In this document: in pieces, positions 1 to 11,209 of the stretch
Layout of the letters: the number at the start of each line of letters is the position of its first letter
Numbering within the stretch: position 1 is the first letter of the stretch
The notes under the pieces: generated by a model
What the model saw: only the letters and a program-made list of their open reading frames with translations
The model's database searches: none
What the model was told of the DNA's origin: nothing
NCBI GenBank assembly: GCA_963556495.2
Contig: OY747712.1
Coordinates: 16,093,235-16,157,234, forward strand
Length of the DNA stretch: 64,000 nucleotides
Reading direction: 5' to 3'
Origin: Valencia hispanica
Lineage: Eukaryota; Chordata; Actinopteri; Cyprinodontiformes; Valenciidae
Made by a program: the position numbers and the translations under genes

Positions 1-252
1 AAATCAATGAGACTCACTGGTGCGATAAAAGTTATTTTTTAATCCCATTTGAGATGTTCCATGGAACATATGGTGTCCGTGAATTTTAAACTGCAAATTT
101 TTGGCAGGCGGCAAAAGTTACTTTATGTTTTGTGTGAAAATACATATTGGACTACAACTGAAGAAAAAGAAGAAAAAATGTCAGTGAGTTTCTTCGCATT
201 CTTCTTCCAGGACTAAGGAAGGAGCATTTAATGTGGAGAGAACCACTATAAG
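1..252. other. Left-edge non-coding sequence
   Basis: No gene is seen. The first roughly 45 bases (around GCGATAAAAGTTATTTTT) reappear in inverted orientation near 2490-2535 (AAAATAACTTTTATCGC). This suggests an older terminal-inverted-repeat element that the window edge cuts and that contains the Tc1 and L2 pieces between. The element type cannot be given. Confidence 0.3.
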
Positions 253-594
253 GCCCCGTTTACACGAAGGAAAGACTCAGATATTTCCCTGCGGTTTGGC
301 CTCTCATTTACACGAAAACCCCATTTTTATCACAGAAAACAATTATTTCTAAAAACTCCGGCCAAAGTGGAGATTTGAGTTTTCTTTGTTTGAAGCGTTT
401 GCATGTGGACACAAATAACCAGAGTGTTCAGCTCTGCAACGTCACTTTCTGCGACAAAAATCCTCCGACATCACTTGTGCGACTTGTGTTTACACTCAGA
501 AACAGCATCTATGCCCTCAGAGCTGTGTTGGCATCATCAATTGTCCAAGCAATTTTTGCTTGCTTGTTTTTACAAACTCAATTACTGCTCTATG
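253..594. mobile_element. Possible hAT-like non-autonomous element end
   Basis: The stretch opens with AGGCCCCGTTTACACG, which resembles the terminal repeats of hAT-type non-autonomous elements common in fish. It continues as non-coding sequence until a Tc1 fragment begins near 595. The matching opposite end was not found, so the element is truncated or interrupted. Open frames over this stretch have no recognisable protein content. Confidence 0.35.
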
Positions 595-1752
595 TTCTCT
601 AAGAGTTTCAGCTACCTCCAAAGATTTTATATTGGATTTAGGTCTGGAGACTGGCTCGGCCACTCCAGAACCTTGATATGCTTCTTACGGAGCCACTCCT
701 TGGTTATCCTGGTTGTGTGCTTTGGATCATTTTCACAATATGTCACAATACGTGGCCTCATTCATCCTTTCCTTAATACAGTGCAGTTGTCCTGTCCCCT
801 TCTCAGAAAAGCACCCCAAATCATGTTTCCACCCCCATGCTTCACAGTAGGGATGGTGTTCTTCGGATGCAACTAATCCTTTTTTTCTCCAAACATGGGG
901 AATGTAGTTTAGACCAAAAAGTTATATTTTGGTCTCATCTGACCACATGACTTTCTCCCATGCCTCCTCTGGATCATCCAGATGGTCATTGCCAAACTTC
1001 AGACGGGCCTGGACATGTGATGACTTGAGCAGGGGAACCTTCGATGCAATGCATGATTTTAAACCATGATGGCGTTGTGCTCTACCGACAGCAACATTTG
1101 AAACTGTGGTCCCAGCTCTCTTCATGTCATTGACCAGCTCCTCCCGTGTAGTTCTGGGCTGGTTACTCACCTTTCTCGTCATCAGTGATACCCCATGATG
1201 TGAGATCTTGCATGGAGCCCCAGTCCGAGGGAAACTGACAGTCATCTTTAGCCTCTTCCATTTTCCAACAATTGCTCCAACAGTTGATCTATTTTCAACA
1301 AGCTGCTTTGCAAATGCCCCATAGCCCTTTCCAGCTTTGTGGAGGTCTACAACTTTGTTCCTGGTGTCTTTGACAGCTCTTTGGTCTTGCCCATGGTAGT
1401 AGTTGGAGTCTGACTGTCTGTGGGGTAGACAGGTGTCTTTAACAAGCTCAGACAGGTGCTACAAATTTAGATTAATAAGTGGAGTAGAGGTGGAGTTTTT
1501 AAAGGCAGAATAACAGGTCTTTGAGAGCCTGAATTCTTGCTTATTGCCAGGTGTTCAAATACTTATGTGCAGCAATAAAATACAAATTTTTTTTTTTTAA
1601 ATCAGACAATGTGATTTCATGATTTTTTAAATGCTGTCTCTCACAGTAGAAATGCTCCTACAATGTGAATTTCAGACCCCTCCATAATTTCTAAGTGGGA
1701 CAACTTGTAAAATCGCAGGGTGTTTAAATACTTATGTTCCTCAGTGTATGCG
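595..1752 (-). mobile_element. Tc1/mariner transposon remnant
   Basis: This is a degenerate Tc1-family DNA transposon on the minus strand. Its right end carries a Tc1-type terminal sequence (CACTGAGGAACATAAGTATT on the minus strand) at about 1725-1752. Inside is a broken transposase, with non-coding subterminal sequence including an A/T homopolymer near 1580. The left terminal repeat is missing, so this copy is truncated and cannot move by itself. Confidence 0.85.
600..1250 (-). pseudogene. Tc1-like transposase, broken
   Basis: Tc1 transposases are cut-and-paste DDE enzymes with paired N-terminal helix-turn-helix domains. The best open segment is 922-1245. It shows the second DNA-binding region and linker ([23 protein letters not shown]) and then the start of the catalytic core ([15 protein letters not shown]), where the first catalytic Asp lies in the SDETKI block. 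Further downstream on the same strand, around 610-700, the ending [11 protein letters not shown] can be read, but with stops and frame changes after it. The first DNA-binding domain and the start are not intact. The gene is clearly dead, and the family assignment is secure. Confidence 0.85.
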
Positions 1753-1763
1753 ACTTCTGATTT

Positions 1764-2362
1764 GTAAGGCAAGGCATGGTAATATTATTTGTATTCCACA
1801 CTTTCAACAAGGTGATTAAAGGTGTTTTACATGATTAAGAGGTAAAATAAAAGTAGCAGTAAAACATAAAGCATATAAAGTAAAAACTAAAATAAAGCAA
1901 GAAGCATAAACAGATACATCAAAGCATTACAAAAAATATAATGTAAAAACAGCAGTAAAGCAAGAAGCACACACAAAACATGATACATCAAAGCATTACT
2001 CAAAGGCAGCTTTAAACAGATCCGTTTTAGTTGTGATTTAAAAGAACTCAGTGTTTCAGCAGCTTTGCAGTTGTCTGGAAGTTTGTTACAGATTAGAGGA
2101 GCATAAAAACTGAAAGCTGCTTTTCCATATTTGGTTCTAATTCTAGGGATGTTGAGTAGACTGGAATTGGAGGACCTGAGTAGTCTGGGGGGGTTGGTAT
2201 AGTAACAGTAGATCTTCAACATACTTTGGTGCTAAGCCATTCAATGATTTATAAACAAGTAAAAGTATTTTGAAGTATATTCTCTGAGCTACAGGGAGCC
2301 AGTGTAATGACTTTAGAACTGGGGTGATGTGCTCTACTTTCCTGGTTCTTGTAGTCATTTTA
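1764..2362 (-). mobile_element. L2 LINE family A, 5'-truncated copy
   Basis: This is the 3' end of an L2-clade LINE on the minus strand. The conserved C-terminal block of ORF2 is readable in two frames: [19 protein letters not shown], then NIPRIRTKYGKAAFSFYAPL. A frameshift lies near 2150. The 3' end at about 1768-1780 has remnants of the GGCAA repeat tail seen in other family-A copies. The reverse transcriptase core and endonuclease are absent, as usual for 5' truncation. Confidence 0.85.
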
Positions 2363-2621
2363 ATTACGATTATTTTTACAAGCCAATAAATCTCAAATCA
2401 CATGACAAACACAGTCGAAATGCACATCATTAGTTATCATTTAAATTGAGATACAGCATATTTGTGATTCAGGGCGTAAGGCAAAGAGGACCAGAAAATA
2501 ACTTTTATCGCTCCATTTACTTTCATTAATTTTTTTTCCGGTCAGGGGACCCATGGGTCGACCGGAAGGAGAGGAGACGGCTCCCCATTAGCAGAGTTGC
2601 TAATGGTTAGCTTCTATTAGC

Positions 2622-4035
2622 TAGGGTGACCATACCTCCTCTTTTGCCCGGACATGTCCTCCTTTTTGGCCATGAAAATTATGTCCGGGGGGATTTTTTA
2701 AAATATCATAAAATGTCCAGATTACCCCCATATTGGACCTGGTTTACCTCACTTTAAAAGCAGCCACTCCCCACAAAACAAATGAGGAGCTGCGCTGCAT
2801 GCTTCCAATGTGCCACCAAAATGCAAAAATGGAAGAGTAGTTTCACAGACGAATTGTAGAAAAAATACCCAATGTTCAGTCATGGTCGTCAGAGCCGTTT
2901 TTACCGGGGCAGTGGAGCTCAGGTGAGCAGCACACCTGAGCTAACACAGTCTGAGCTGCTACAGCAGGTTAGGATTCATTTCGCGACGACACAGATTAAT
3001 TATTATTCCACGTTCAAAGTTATCACCGACAATCATTTGACTCTGAGACGTCGCGGTAAAAAACTGTTTGACTTTGGATCAATATTTCATCCCTTCCACA
3101 GTAATCAATCTGGACATATTTAGTATCAGTGGATTGCTCGGGATCTCAGGATTATAAATATGCTACTGTCATCCCTCTATCCGAAAAACTGAACTCAACA
3201 GATCTAGAAAACTGCAATCTTAAAATCAAGGGATCTTGGGTAAAAATAGATCAAATAAAAAGGAGAATATTCCAGTTTTAAAGCATAATGAATGATGGAA
3301 GCCAGAGTCTGATTATTATGATCTAGATTGGTGCATATGAGTCAGATTTAATGTTTTAAAATAAACTATATTATCTTGAAAACTTGCTATAGTTTTATTA
3401 TGGTGATAATGTAATAATGATTCATTACTTAATCTAATGCATCAACTAGAAAATAAAGTTTTCAAGTTGCACCATCCAGCCTGCATGTTATACAGAAGAA
3501 GTTCTCTGTCAGACAGCAGGTAAAACACTAAACATGACTCAGTGATTTACTGGAGAATAAATTCCTACATCATTTTTAAAAACATATTTGCTGGAACACA
3601 TTTCCAACAATCATTAATAATTATACAGGTCCTTCTCAAAAAATTAGCATATTGTGATAAAGTTCCTTATTTTCCATAATGTAATGATAAAACTAAAACT
3701 TTCATATATTTTAGAATCATTGCACACCAACAGAAATATTTCAGGTCTTATAATGAACTTTATCACAATATGCCAATTTTTGGAGAAGGACCTGTATTTT
3801 TCTGCAAATATGAACAAACATTCTTTAGTCTATTTGATTTATTATGCTGGTTTTTCGAAGCAATCCTTCAAATTCATGTGAGAGATGGAAAAGACATCTG
3901 ACTGTATTTACCTCATCAATCTAATATTTGAGTATTTTCTACCCTGAATCCATATTAATTTATAGATTTGGTTTGGGGGGTAGTCACGCTGGGGATGGTA
4001 TCCTCTTTTTGGATTCTCAGAATATGGTCACCCTA
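2622..4035. mobile_element. Non-autonomous hAT element with perfect 8-bp TSD
   Basis: The ends are inverted copies, starting TAGGGTGACCATA on the left and ending TATGGTCACCCTA on the right. The 8-bp duplication CTATTAGC lies directly outside both ends (2614-2621 and 4036-4043), matching the 8-bp target duplication of hAT transposases. The 1414-bp body has no transposase frame, so it would need an enzyme in trans. A 169-bp MITE (3626-3794) inserted into it later. The exact duplication suggests a fairly recent insertion. Confidence 0.9.
3626..3794. mobile_element. 169-bp Tc1/mariner-type MITE nested in hAT element
   Basis: Terminal inverted repeats open CAGGTCCTTCTC and close GAGAAGGACCTG, with TA on both sides (3624-3625 and 3795-3796). 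The repeats extend over most of about 40 bases (for example ATATTGTGATAAAGTTC and GAACTTTATCACAATAT), so the unit can fold into a hairpin. TA flanks and size point to Tc1/mariner mobilisation. It has no coding capacity. Confidence 0.9.
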
Positions 4036-4043
4036 CTATTAGC

Positions 4044-5753
4044 AGAAACGTGCTCTGCTCTCTCCCGGCTGCAAAAATCAATACAGCCTTCCTGCGGGTG
4101 TTCGCAAGTCAAGGTGGGCAAGACCATGAATACTAACCTCTGTGATGTAGAAGGGACTGGCTTTTTCTGACTCGCTCGTTTTTGCCGTCCATTTCCTTTC
4201 TGAGGCTAATGCATGGAATCTAGGTTGGATAAAATCTTTACGTGCAGCACGCATATGCAACTCAGACAGACCGATTGTATTTCAAAAAGAACAAGTATTA
4301 CAAGGTGTCTCAGTGAATGAGATATTTAACAACATGATTGTTTCAGGTATATTCACTGCAATATCTAAGATATAGGTGACTAAAGTGGTAGGTAGTGGCT
4401 TTCTCCCCTTTCAATAATTTTCAGAGTAGAGTATCAGATGATTTCTAATTATCAAAACATGTTACAGTTGACATGAATCTTTTCAGCTCTTAACCTCATT
4501 GTTTGTGGAGCAAAGGTAAGATGAATATCACTTGGAGGGAGCCTTGTGTTCTTTAGCCCCAATTCAGTTCTTGCTCTCTCATCATTCCCCTCTTTGCTAT
4601 TTCTACTCACACCCCAACATATACAGATACATGCTGCATGTGTGCACACACATATGCATGGGCAAACACATTCAGAGCTCTCTATCCCTTTCACAAGCAA
4701 ACACAAACACATCAAGAGCGCAGCTTTTTCTCCCCACAAACTTACTCTCACGAACATCCAAACTCGCTGAATGTCTATGGCAGAAAGCAAACATGGGCCC
4801 CTGAAAAATGCATGTCCCTCTGCGTGTTTCATAAGAAATACTCATCGGGATTCCATTCCTATTCCAGCTGAAATACCACACAAGAATATCAATTACACAG
4901 GCAATTTGTGTGGCAGGTCAGAGCTGGAATGGTCCCTATCAAGAATATGGCATCCACAGTATCTTCTCAATGAGAGGGTCACCATTTCATGCAGCCTTAG
5001 AAATGACATTGCTGATGATGACATACGCATGGGCTTCAATGGAATAAGAATTGTGTTGAGCTCAGTTGTAATCCATCAAGGCAAGGAACAGCGACCAACT
5101 TCAATTTGAGTCTTAATTCAAAAAATGTAAAACAAATCTTAGACTGTTTTTGTGTTATTCTATTTTTTAGCTTTCTTTCCGATACCTACAACAGTATATT
5201 TTATGGGGGGGTACTTTTTTAAAAACCAACTTGACATGTTAAAATTTTAGTTTTTCAATCTGAGCCTGGGGTTTTTGGTTGTTTTCACTCCTGCTCTGAT
5301 CAGTTCTGATTCATCTTTTATTAGTTTACTGAGTGGTTATAAATGTTCTTTTTAGTTAGCTGAAGGAGCAGTTCCTAGGTACAATCCATAAAAAACTAAA
5401 GCAATCCATCACACAAAAGTACATGTAAACATGTGTGTCTAAACTCATAAAACTTGGTAACATTTATTATTATTTATACTAACTTTTGGTCATCTTAATA
5501 TATATATCAGTGCTATATTTTAGAGGATTTACAAGAGACACTTGCTAAATGTTTCTGAAATCACCATTTCTGTATGTACAACAGCCATTCTGTTCCAGTG
5601 TTTGTACACAAAAAAGGCACACAAATTCACAACAAGCATTTAAAGATTTTTTGTTCAGTGAAAAAGTATCCACCCCAGCTTAGGCGTGATCTTTATAAGT
5701 ATTACTCATTTTAAATTAGAAATGACCAAATGCAGCAGAGAGATATAAAAACT
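4044..5753. other. Intronic sequence, no gene recognised
   Basis: The first about 200 bases continue the sequence interrupted by the hAT insertion and look like an old moderately GC-rich repeat. From about 4300 on the sequence is AT-rich. A 112-codon frame at 4771-5109 has no recognisable domain or flanking splice signals and is not called a gene. Confidence 0.5.
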
Positions 5754-5937
5754 GTGGTCTCATTTATAAAACTTTGCGTAGAATCCCTACTAAAACCGTA
5801 CTTAAGCTCAGCAAAAAAAATTATTTACGGCAAGTAAGTTTCAGATCTATCAAACATCAAGTACACAGAGCTTTACGAAATTCCACTTTATAAATCACAC
5901 TCTCTCTGGAAATGTGCTCAGGTGTTTTTTGGATCAT

Positions 5938-6485
5938 ATCCCACCCACTACATCACCCCAGTTCTAAAGTCCTTACACTGGCTCCCTGTAGCTCAGAGAA
6001 TAGACTTTAAAATACTTTTACTAGTTTATAAATCATTACATGGCTTAGCACCAAAGTATGTTGAAGACCTGTTGTCATGGCACCAACCACCAAGACCACT
6101 CAGGTCCTCCAACTCTAGCCTACTAAACATCCCTAGACTCAGAACTAAACATGGAGAAGCAGCTTTCACTTTTTATGCTCCCCTTATCTGGAACAGACTT
6201 CCTGACGAGTGTAGAGCTGCTGAAACTCTGAACTGCTTTAAATCGAGACTAAAAACCCATCTGTTTAGAATTGCCTTTGAGTAAATGCTTGATGTCATAT
6301 GTATGAAATGTGTTCATGCTCTCTTGCTTTTTTTTATTTTTCTCTTGCTTTATTGTGTATCATGTGTAATGTGTGTTTCTTTTATGTGTTTCTTTTAAAT
6401 CACCAAATCATGTAAAGCACCTTGAGTTACCCTGCTGTTGAAAGTGTGCTATTCAAATAAAATTGCCTTGCCTTGCCTTGCCTTA
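5938..6485 (+). mobile_element. L2 LINE family A, 5'-truncated copy
   Basis: The insertion holds only the conserved C-terminal region of ORF2 ([19 protein letters not shown] through [15 protein letters not shown]) with a stop at about 6284, then about 200 bp of 3'UTR. It ends in a CCTTG tail of four copies (about 6464-6485). The coding part is open for 110 codons and nearly identical to the family-A copy at 35165-36669, indicating a young insertion. It sits inside the 5754-7445 element. Confidence 0.9.
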
Positions 6486-6639
6486 CAAACCCACTTTCTG
6501 GCATAAACGGTCAATGCAAAGTGCCAAGTGAATATTCTGCATCAACTTCACGGGTAACCATGGCAACCGAGATGCAGAGAAGGCACAATTCTACAGAGGC
6601 TGAAGGAGGCACGTGGAGGCACGGAAGACCATTTTATTT

Positions 6640-7015
6640 CATTCAATCAATCAACGTTTATCTATATAGAGCTTTACTGAGCCAAAAGACGACCAAAGTG
6701 CTTAACAATAAAAGACAAACACATAATTAGCAATGAGAAAATGTGTAACAAGGCAATAAAAAATAAAAGCAATAGCACAAGCGATAAAACAAATAAGAAC
6801 AATAAATATAAAGTTTCAATTTCATGATTACTTCTTGTAGCAACAATAAGATTGGATATAATGCAAATTAAAACAAATAAACCAAATTACAGCAGAACGT
6901 AATGAGTTTTAGCACTTCTAGACATTGACAGCCTGACAGAAAAGGTGCATTTTAAGTCTACTTTTAAAAAGCATCACTCGTGTAAAATATCATTTGGGAG
7001 TCACAAATAAACAGA
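6640..7015 (-). mobile_element. LINE 3'-end fragment, probably L2-like
   Basis: The block starts CAATCAATCAACGTTTATCTATATAGAGC with 'aaagtgcttaacaataaaag' just after. This is the arrangement seen at the 3' ends of the other L2 families here, read on the minus strand. No clean coding frame remains. A G-run of about 13 lies just beyond, near 7030. Confidence 0.4.
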
Positions 7016-7445
7016 AGAGCTGCGAGTGACACAGCGTGGGGGGGGGGGGTTGTAACATTGTCCCTTTAAGGAATTTGCTCAAATGTCAGCATATCGTGAC
7101 TATTTCAGGAGTAAGTGATATTACTGATCAGCGCTAATACCCCACACAATTAATGCACTAAAAAGAGCAATTGCTATATAATCTTAAGATGTACATATGA
7201 ACATAATGTGGTAAAATCCTTAAACGCAACATATTTTCATTCAGATTCTCATCTTAATTCACAGTTAAGAGATGGGGGGTCTTCCCTGTCTAAAATGTGC
7301 GTAAACAAGGTCCTTAGTGTGCCTAAGGTTGTGCACATATTTCCGCCACATTGTTTTCTATAAATCCCAAACTTGGCATAGAAAGTGACTTACGCAGTTT
7401 TCAAACCCTCTTTTGTGTGTAAGCAAGCTTTATAAATGAGACCCC

Positions 7446-8485
7446 AACTCTTTAGCTTAGCACCAACAGGAAGCTAGGAAGCAAATGCTTGCCTTAGCAT
7501 TGGTAGAGGCTAACAATTATCCGTTATTTTTTTGGGCTTTGTTTCTTTTATCAGCAGAGTACCCAAAATACTGGCACACAAATACTTTAACAGTAGGGGA
7601 GACCTCTTCAGTGCTTTTGCCCACTACCGTTTGTTCTTTAAATCACATATACTGTAGGCTACTGTAGACACAGGGTTTTAGGTTCACATCCTTAATAATT
7701 CTAAAGTTGTTCCACCAAAAGAAATCACATGTTGAGAAGAACTGAAAGGTGTGAAAAGCAAATTCACTTTTAGTAGAAAAATTGTGGTGTTTTAATATCG
7801 CGTAGCATAACAAGAGCTCAACAATGGAAGAAGCAGGAATGTTTGCCGCATTTCTGTTTGCTATGTTGTTATACACTGCTTTCCCAGCAACGGTTCCAAT
7901 ATTACAATATTACTTTTTGTCGAGGTCTGCTGATATAATTTACCACTGAGTTACAACCTATTAGCATGAGTTACGACTCAACCGGGCCATTTGTGAGTGC
8001 ATACCCCAAATGGTACTCTTTTGGTTCCTGAAATGGCCCGGAAAGTAGTCCTTTCGGGCTGGCCCAGTGAAATGGAAACGTGCATACCGTGAAGGTCTGG
8101 TAAAATTATCTGTGTTCTCTGATATTCTGATAGATGTCAATGTCTTTGTTTCTCATCTGTTGTTTTATTTCTTTAGATTGGGGTATTATGTATTATGTAA
8201 ATAGCCTATTCCATATTGTCGTACAGGTTCCACTTAGGTAACGTTTTTGATTCCACAGGTTTGGCAGTAATCTAACCACAAATTGTGTATAAAATTGAAA
8301 CAAAAAGGGGTAAGTTATATAATTCATGATTTAAAAAGGAAGTCATTTATGCTCATATATAGTTTAGGATGTTGTAGATAGCTGCTTTTCTATAATTAAT
8401 ACAATCATCATTGGAAAACAGGTTTTTTTATTTACTCAGGTTATCATTGTGTGACATTAATATTAGTATGATCACCTGACAAAGC
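7446..8485. other. Intronic sequence, no gene recognised
   Basis: AT-rich non-coding sequence. A short inverted repeat (CCGGGCCATTT near 7983 and AAATGGCCCGG near 8032) could form a stem of 11 bp. No protein, RNA gene or full mobile element was recognised. Confidence 0.4.
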
Positions 8486-8488
8486 TAA

Positions 8489-8519
8489 CCCCCAATTTCC
8501 ACTGCATGCGCTCCGCTCC
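8489..8519 (+). repeat. Left 31-bp terminal inverted repeat
   Basis: A perfect 31-base match to the inverse of 12077-12107. It is CpG-rich beyond the first 12 bases (GCTCCGCTCC). A second, looser copy of the end (CAATTTCCCCTGCATGCGCTC) lies nearby at about 8560-8582. Confidence 0.92.
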
Positions 8520-8917
8520 GCTCCGGTCCGGTTCCGCCACGCACTCCGCAGCCGTTCGCAATTTCCCCTGCATGCGCTCTAGATCTGCTTCGGTCCGGTC
8601 CGCAGCCCAGAGGTGGTCAAAGAAGCATGCGCGGGAATTGCAAGATCTCGCGATTAAAGCCATTAATAAATGCGGAAGTCAGAACCCTATTCTTCATTCT
8701 ATGGAAAACGAATAGAAAAGAACAGTTATTCTCTGTCAAGATATTTTGGACAACATATGTATAAATATACGCGGGCTTATATTAACATAGCTATGCATAC
8801 AAAAAATGTCAAGTCCGTCTTTATTGATTTATTTTGAAAAACACCCGGAAATGTGGTTGTTCTCTATTCGGTTGGTGCTAGTTATTTGTGTAGATTGACT
8901 GCGGACTTGATCCTGCG

Positions 8918-9740
8918 TCCGGTGTTATGCCGAGAAATGCATGCCTGCCGAAAATTGCATCCCCTGTCGCGGGAACGCGCATCGTTCAAAACTCCCTGAT
9001 AACGAAAATGGATTAAAATATCAGCGACACGGCAACTTTTAAATATATTCGTAATATTACCATGTTTCCTATGCATGTACGTCCTGAAAATGTACTGTTT
9101 TATGGCAGATAAATGTAAAAAAGGACGACTTTGACACCTTTTATCTGAATACGTTTAACTTTACTGTTTTAACGTCAGTGTCTCAGGAGTAGTTTTCCGT
9201 GCTTCGGTGTTTATGGGTCACATTCTGCGCTTTTTCTACCAACAGCGTGATAGTTAAAGCATTGTATAACAACTAAACTTTTTAAATCAGCGATTAAAGG
9301 CTGATATGGGTGCAAACAGGACACAATGTGGCCTATATAAGAAAACGTTTTATCTGCTGTTAATGGCAGAGTATGCAATTTTGTAATCGGTTGGTCTAAA
9401 AACTCTTAATTAATAGCCCACATAAATTATGTAAAATACACCATATGCCCCCTAAATGTCCGTTATGGAAGACAAGAAAATCATGTTTTGTTCTGGGGGA
9501 AGGGGGGGGGGGGGGGGAGTCAGTGCCTGGACATTTTGTTGTTATGAAGTTCATTATTTTAATTATCAATAAAGTAGGCTATAAAAAAAAACTCCTCCCT
9601 GGTTGTTTGTTTGTGTATGCCCCTTTCAAAAACTCTAAACAGAACCCAAATTTTCAACTTCCCCTATAGTGTACCATCCTTTAACCCAAAATACATGGGA
9701 CAGGTTTGAAAATAGCGCCAGCAGCCCAAAGATCATATAT
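8918..9740 (+). repeat. Left long inverted arm of the palindromic element
   Basis: This arm matches the inverse of about 11210-11975 with scattered differences and indels. Apparent small frames in the two arms give nearly the same peptide (GNITNIFKSC, YQGVLNDA, QACISRHNTG), but this only reflects DNA identity. A G-run at about 9500-9518 is not mirrored in full on the right. Confidence 0.85.
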
Positions 9741-11200
9741 TGTTCTATAAAAAAAATTATCCTATAGAGCTGAAATTCACACCAGTAGCTCATAAAGCAT
9801 GTGGAATTACATAGAAAATGTTACATCATTCATTACTTGCTAATTATTTCATATAGCAGGGGATGCATTTCTCGGCAGGGCATATTATGAGGTTGCCAAA
9901 AAATGCATCCCCCCTCTTTTGAACCCAAAAATTATCCTATAGAGCTGGAATTCACACCAGTAGCTCATAAAGCATGTGGAATTATAGAAAATGTTACATC
10001 ATTCATAACTTGCTAATTATTTGATATAGCAGAGGAAGCATTTCTCGGCAGGGCATATTATGAGGTTGCCGCGAAATGCATCCCCCCTCTTTTGAACCCA
10101 AAAATTATCCTATAGAGCTGGAATTCACACCAGTAGCTCATAAAGCATGTGGAATTATATAGAAAATGTTACATCATTCATAACTTGCTAATTATTTGAT
10201 ACAGCAGGGGATGAATTTCTCGGCAGGGCATTTTATGAGGTTGCCGCGAAATGCATCCCCCCTCTTTTGAACCCAAACATTATCCTATAGAGCTGGAATT
10301 CACACCAGTAGCTCATAAAGCATGTGGAATTATATAGAAAATGTTACATCATTCATAACTTGCTAATTATTTGATATAGCAGGGGATGAATTTCTCGGCA
10401 GGGCATATTATGAGGTTGCCGAGAAATGCATCCCCCCTCTTTTGAATCCAGAAATTATGCTAAAGAGCTGGAATTCACACCAGTAGCTCATAAAGCATGT
10501 GGAATTATATAGAAAATCTTACATCATTCTTAACTTGCTTATTCTTTGAAATAGCAGGGGATGCATTTCTCGGCAACCTCATAATATGCCCTGCCGAGAA
10601 ATGCATCCCCTGCTATATCAAATAATTAGCAAGTTATGAATGATGTAACATTTTCTATGTAATTCCACATGCTTTATGAGCTACTGGTGTGAACTCCAGC
10701 TCTATAGGATAATTTTGGGGTTCAAAAGAGGGGGGATGCATTTCTCGGCAACCTCATAATTTGACCTGCCAAGAAATGCATCCCCTGCTATATCAAATCA
10801 TAAGACTGCTATGAACGATGTAACATTTTTTATGTAATTCTACATGCTTTATGAGCTACTGGTGTGAATTCCAGCTCTATAGGATAATTTTTGGGTTCAA
10901 AAGAAGGGGGATGCATTTCGCGGCAACCTCAAAATTTGCCCTGCTGAGAAATGTATCCCCTGCTATATCAAATAATTAGCAAGTTATAATAATAATAAGA
11001 CTGAATGATGTAAGATTTTCTATAAAATTCCACTTTCTTTATGAGCTACTGGTGTGAATTTCAGCCCTATAGGACAATTGTTGGGTTAAAAAGAGAGGAG
11101 GTGCATACTGTGGCAACCTTCAAATCTCTATTTCCAAAAGATGCCCTGCTATTTTAGAGATTTATGTGTGGCATAAATATTTTTTTATAGAACAATGTAT
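9740..11200. repeat. Central 175-bp satellite with orientation switch
   Basis: The motif CTCGGCA occurs at about 9871, 10044, 10219, 10394, 10569 and 10744, with a variant at 10919 and a degenerate one at 11108: spacings of 173, 175, 175, 175, 175, 175 and 189. The first four units read one way; after the hairpin at 10559-10610 units read the other way. Each unit contains its own inverted repeat, GGGGATGCATTTCTCGGCA and TGCCGAGAAATGCATCCCC, separated by about 16 bases. A constant AT-rich block (TAGAGCTGGAATTCACACCA) separates the hairpins. Confidence 0.92.
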
Positions 11201-11209
11201 GATCTTTGG

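Larger units (their letters stand above)
5754..7445. mobile_element. 1.7-kb terminal-inverted-repeat element carrying L2 insertions
   Basis: The left end reads GTGGTCTCATTTATAAA and the right end is its inverted near-copy (TTTATAAATGAGACCCC). AACT lies directly outside both ends (5750-5753 and 7446-7449), a possible 4-bp target duplication. No transposase is seen. About 550 bp of the interior is a later L2 family-A insertion, and another L2-like 3' end follows it. The superfamily is uncertain. Confidence 0.65.

Noticed and set aside
403..876. 157-codon frame at the left end
   Set aside because: It runs antisense over the Tc1 transposase remnant and has no recognisable domain.
4771..5109. 112-codon frame considered as an upstream NTNG1 or other exon
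   Set aside because: No similarity to the NTNG1 N-terminus and no convincing splice signals.
9740..11200. Regular repeats considered as a CRISPR array
   Set aside because: Units are 175 bp without unique spacers, flip orientation midway and sit in a fish intron; this is satellite DNA.
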